Shown here: positions 6,301 to 7,765 of the stretch, piece by piece
Layout: the number at the start of each line of letters is the position of its first letter
Position numbering within the stretch: the first letter of the stretch is position 1
Source: CAMBDR01 sp046597185
Lineage (GTDB): Bacteria > Pseudomonadota > Gammaproteobacteria > Burkholderiales > Burkholderiaceae_D
Direction: 5' to 3'
Length of the DNA stretch: 7,765 nt
Assembly (NCBI GenBank): GCA_046597185.1
Contig: JBKJLF010000860.1
Span: 1-7,765 of the forward strand
Made by a program: the position numbers and the translations under genes
The notes under the pieces: model-generated
Seen by the model: the letters and a program-made list of their open reading frames with translations, nothing else
Database searches by the model: none
Told to the model about the DNA's origin: nothing

Positions 6301-6322
6301 AAAATCATGGTCAAAATCATGG
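6301..6322. repeat. Short direct repeat in the membrane-protein / TraB-GumN junction
   Basis: AAAATCATGG occurs at 6301-6310 and again at 6313-6322, a 12-base period. It spans the end of the membrane-protein gene and the 34-base spacer. It is too short to assign a function and may be replication slippage. Confidence 0.5.
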
Positions 6323-7765
6323 TTTGGCCAAACGGCCAGTCGGTATGGCAACGCCGGCCGCCAGGGTTTGCTTCCAGCGCCGTTTTAAGCCTGCCAGTGT
6401 GGCAATAACGACGATGGCGGTGGCAGGCAAAAACAGCGGCGAGGCTACGCCAATGACGGTTAAAACAATGCCAAGCAGTATCATTACCACGTAGTAGAAC
6501 CAAGTGTTGCGGTAGCCGCCTTGCATGGCGGCGTAGTTGTCCAACGTGGCCAATGACAACGGCAGCGCGGCGATCAGCATCGGGGGCAAATAATTGAAGC
6601 CCGATTGGCTCGCGTCCAAACCCGCGCCCCATAACACGGCCAACAGCAACGCAGCGGGTACGGCGGTGCAAGCCAGCGTTAAACCAAATTGGCGCAAACA
6701 AGTTAATGCGAGCAAGCGGTTGTAGCCTTGCCCCTGTACGCCCGCAGGCAAGAGTTTTAAAAGATGCTGCTCTTGCCTATGCTGTTGCAGCGCCTGAATG
6801 CCTTGCCGAATCACACCAATTGGCGTGCCAGAAATGGCCAAAGCCAAGGCCAGTGTGATGATTCTGAGCGCGAAGGGGGCATCGTGTTTGATGACGAAAA
6901 ATGAGATGGCCAGAAAGCCGCCAAGCGATATAATCCAGGCCACATTGCTGACCACCACCGACCAATGCAAACGGTAGCCCAGGCCGTAAATTAGCAGGCG
7001 TGGTTTGTTCACGGGCTGTTGGATCGCACGCGCCAGGCTGGCGTCGTAGAAATAGCTGGCACCGAGCAGCTTGGCCCAGGTCATGGCGCTGCTTTTGCTG
7101 GTTTCCCCCGTAATCATTGCGGTATAGCCGTCCAGTTTTTTCTGAACGACCCAGGCGCGCTCGCCCTTGAGCGCAAAAATACGCCGCGCCAGCAAATGGA
7201 ACAACAGCAAAACCAGGGCCAGCGCCATAGCCGCAGGCAAGGGGCGACTATCCCATAAGCCGGAGCGCACGACAAAACCGGGTAGCCAGGTAAAGCTCAG
7301 TATGCCCAGTACAAAGGCCAGGGGATTGGCAAATTTGGCGTCGCCGGGGGTGTATAAAAAACTCATCATCAGCAAGCTGCTACAGATGCCCAGGAACAAG
7401 AGTAAAAAATGCCCGAGCACCAGACTTGCCAAGCCAGCCAATACGATGGATGTGGCCAAAATCATGATCGCAAAGCTAAAATACAGGTGGCGCGCCAGAC
7501 CGGGCAGGGTTTGGTTGTGGTGCGGCGTCGCCAAGCGCAGGCCGTTGACAACGAGTTGTGGCAACATGCTAAGCAACAGCGCGTACAGCATGCTGACAAA
7601 AATCAGCATTGCCACGCCATTGGCAAATTTGATGTGAAGCAGCAGCGGGATTAACGGCAAACCCAGCGTCAGCGCAAGTAAGAACCAGTACACTTTAAAC
7701 GAACCCATGGTGCGCCGTTCCAGCAGCGCCGCCTGGTAAATTTGGAATAAAATTTGCCCGTTCAT
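6317..7765 (-). CDS. Multi-spanning membrane protein of unassigned family (start at the window edge)
   Basis: A very hydrophobic protein, 482 residues if it starts at the ATG that occupies the last three bases of the window. The true start may lie outside, since no upstream ribosome binding site can be seen. Hydrophobic segments lie near residues 25-45, 51-73, 93-115, 117-137, 147-166, 177-194, 267-291, 298-316, 358-380, 393-407, 422-443 and 445-460, so about 10-12 membrane spans are likely. A soluble, partly basic loop at about 195-265 separates two halves (KGERAWVVQKK, then YFYDASLARAI). A second loop at 320-350 is rich in Gln and Leu. I see no ATP-binding or catalytic motif. The layout could suit an ABC-2-like permease or other exporter subunit, in which case an ATPase gene might lie just upstream beyond the window; this is speculation. 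It probably forms a two-gene unit with the TraB/GumN gene. Confidence 0.78.
   Translation of the reverse strand: MNGQILFQIYQAALLERRTMGSFKVYWFLLALTLGLPLIPLLLHIKFANGVAMLIFVSMLYALLLSMLPQLVVNGLRLATPHHNQTLPGLARHLYFSFAIMILATSIVLAGLASLVLGHFLLLFLGICSSLLMMSFLYTPGDAKFANPLAFVLGILSFTWLPGFVVRSGLWDSRPLPAAMALALVLLLFHLLARRIFALKGERAWVVQKKLDGYTAMITGETSKSSAMTWAKLLGASYFYDASLARAIQQPVNKPRLLIYGLGYRLHWSVVVSNVAWIISLGGFLAISFFVIKHDAPFALRIITLALALAISGTPIGVIRQGIQALQQHRQEQHLLKLLPAGVQGQGYNRLLALTCLRQFGLTLACTAVPAALLLAVLWGAGLDASQSGFNYLPPMLIAALPLSLATLDNYAAMQGGYRNTWFYYVVMILLGIVLTVIGVASPLFLPATAIVVIATLAGLKRRWKQTLAAGVAIPTGRLAKP

Noticed and set aside
6283..6351. Longer start for the TraB/GumN protein at 6351
   Set aside because: It would put 23 charged residues before the signal peptide and overlap the upstream gene; the ATG at 6282 has a well-placed AAGGA.
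1..7765. tRNA or rRNA genes, CRISPR repeats, transposase genes or insertion-sequence ends
   Set aside because: Reading both strands showed none; the intergenic gaps are short, and no terminal inverted repeat pairs or regular spacer arrays were seen.

Overview
The window looks like an ordinary chromosomal stretch from a betaproteobacterium, most likely Burkholderiales and possibly Oxalobacteraceae or a relative. The basis is the gene order argS - SPOR-domain protein - dsbA, which is a familiar arrangement in that group, together with the form of the ArgRS and DsbA motifs and the moderate base composition. No RNA gene, CRISPR array, transposase or phage gene was seen.

Left part (1-2090, + strand): the 3' end of argS (arginyl-tRNA synthetase), a membrane-anchored SPOR-domain protein and a periplasmic DsbA-type thiol:disulfide oxidoreductase lie close together. 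Each of the two downstream genes has its own ribosome binding site. A strong intrinsic terminator closes the unit at about 2058-2087.

Middle part (2091-5325) is less orderly. A stand-alone receiver-HPt phosphorelay protein (2201-3256) has no histidine kinase near it. Next comes an 80-residue remnant of an FAD-dependent oxidoreductase/halogenase-like protein (about 3341-3583). A secreted alpha/beta hydrolase on the - strand (3596-4723) follows. Last is a 5'-truncated aspartate/glutamate racemase (recognisable from about 4870 to 5292) that has lost the half carrying the first catalytic cysteine. The two remnants lie on the + strand on either side of the hydrolase and both keep only C-terminal parts. 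The region therefore looks like a site of deletion or replacement and gene decay.

Right part (5326-7765, - strand): a multi-spanning membrane protein of unassigned family, whose start codon is the last three bases of the window, is followed 34 bp later by a TraB/GumN-family exported protein. They are probably co-transcribed, leftwards.

I do not see a convincing new multi-gene system. The points most worth a second look are the paired gene remnants around the hydrolase, the orphan receiver-HPt protein with an internally repeated N-terminus, two adjacent inverted repeats upstream of the hydrolase, and the unassigned membrane protein next to the TraB/GumN gene.
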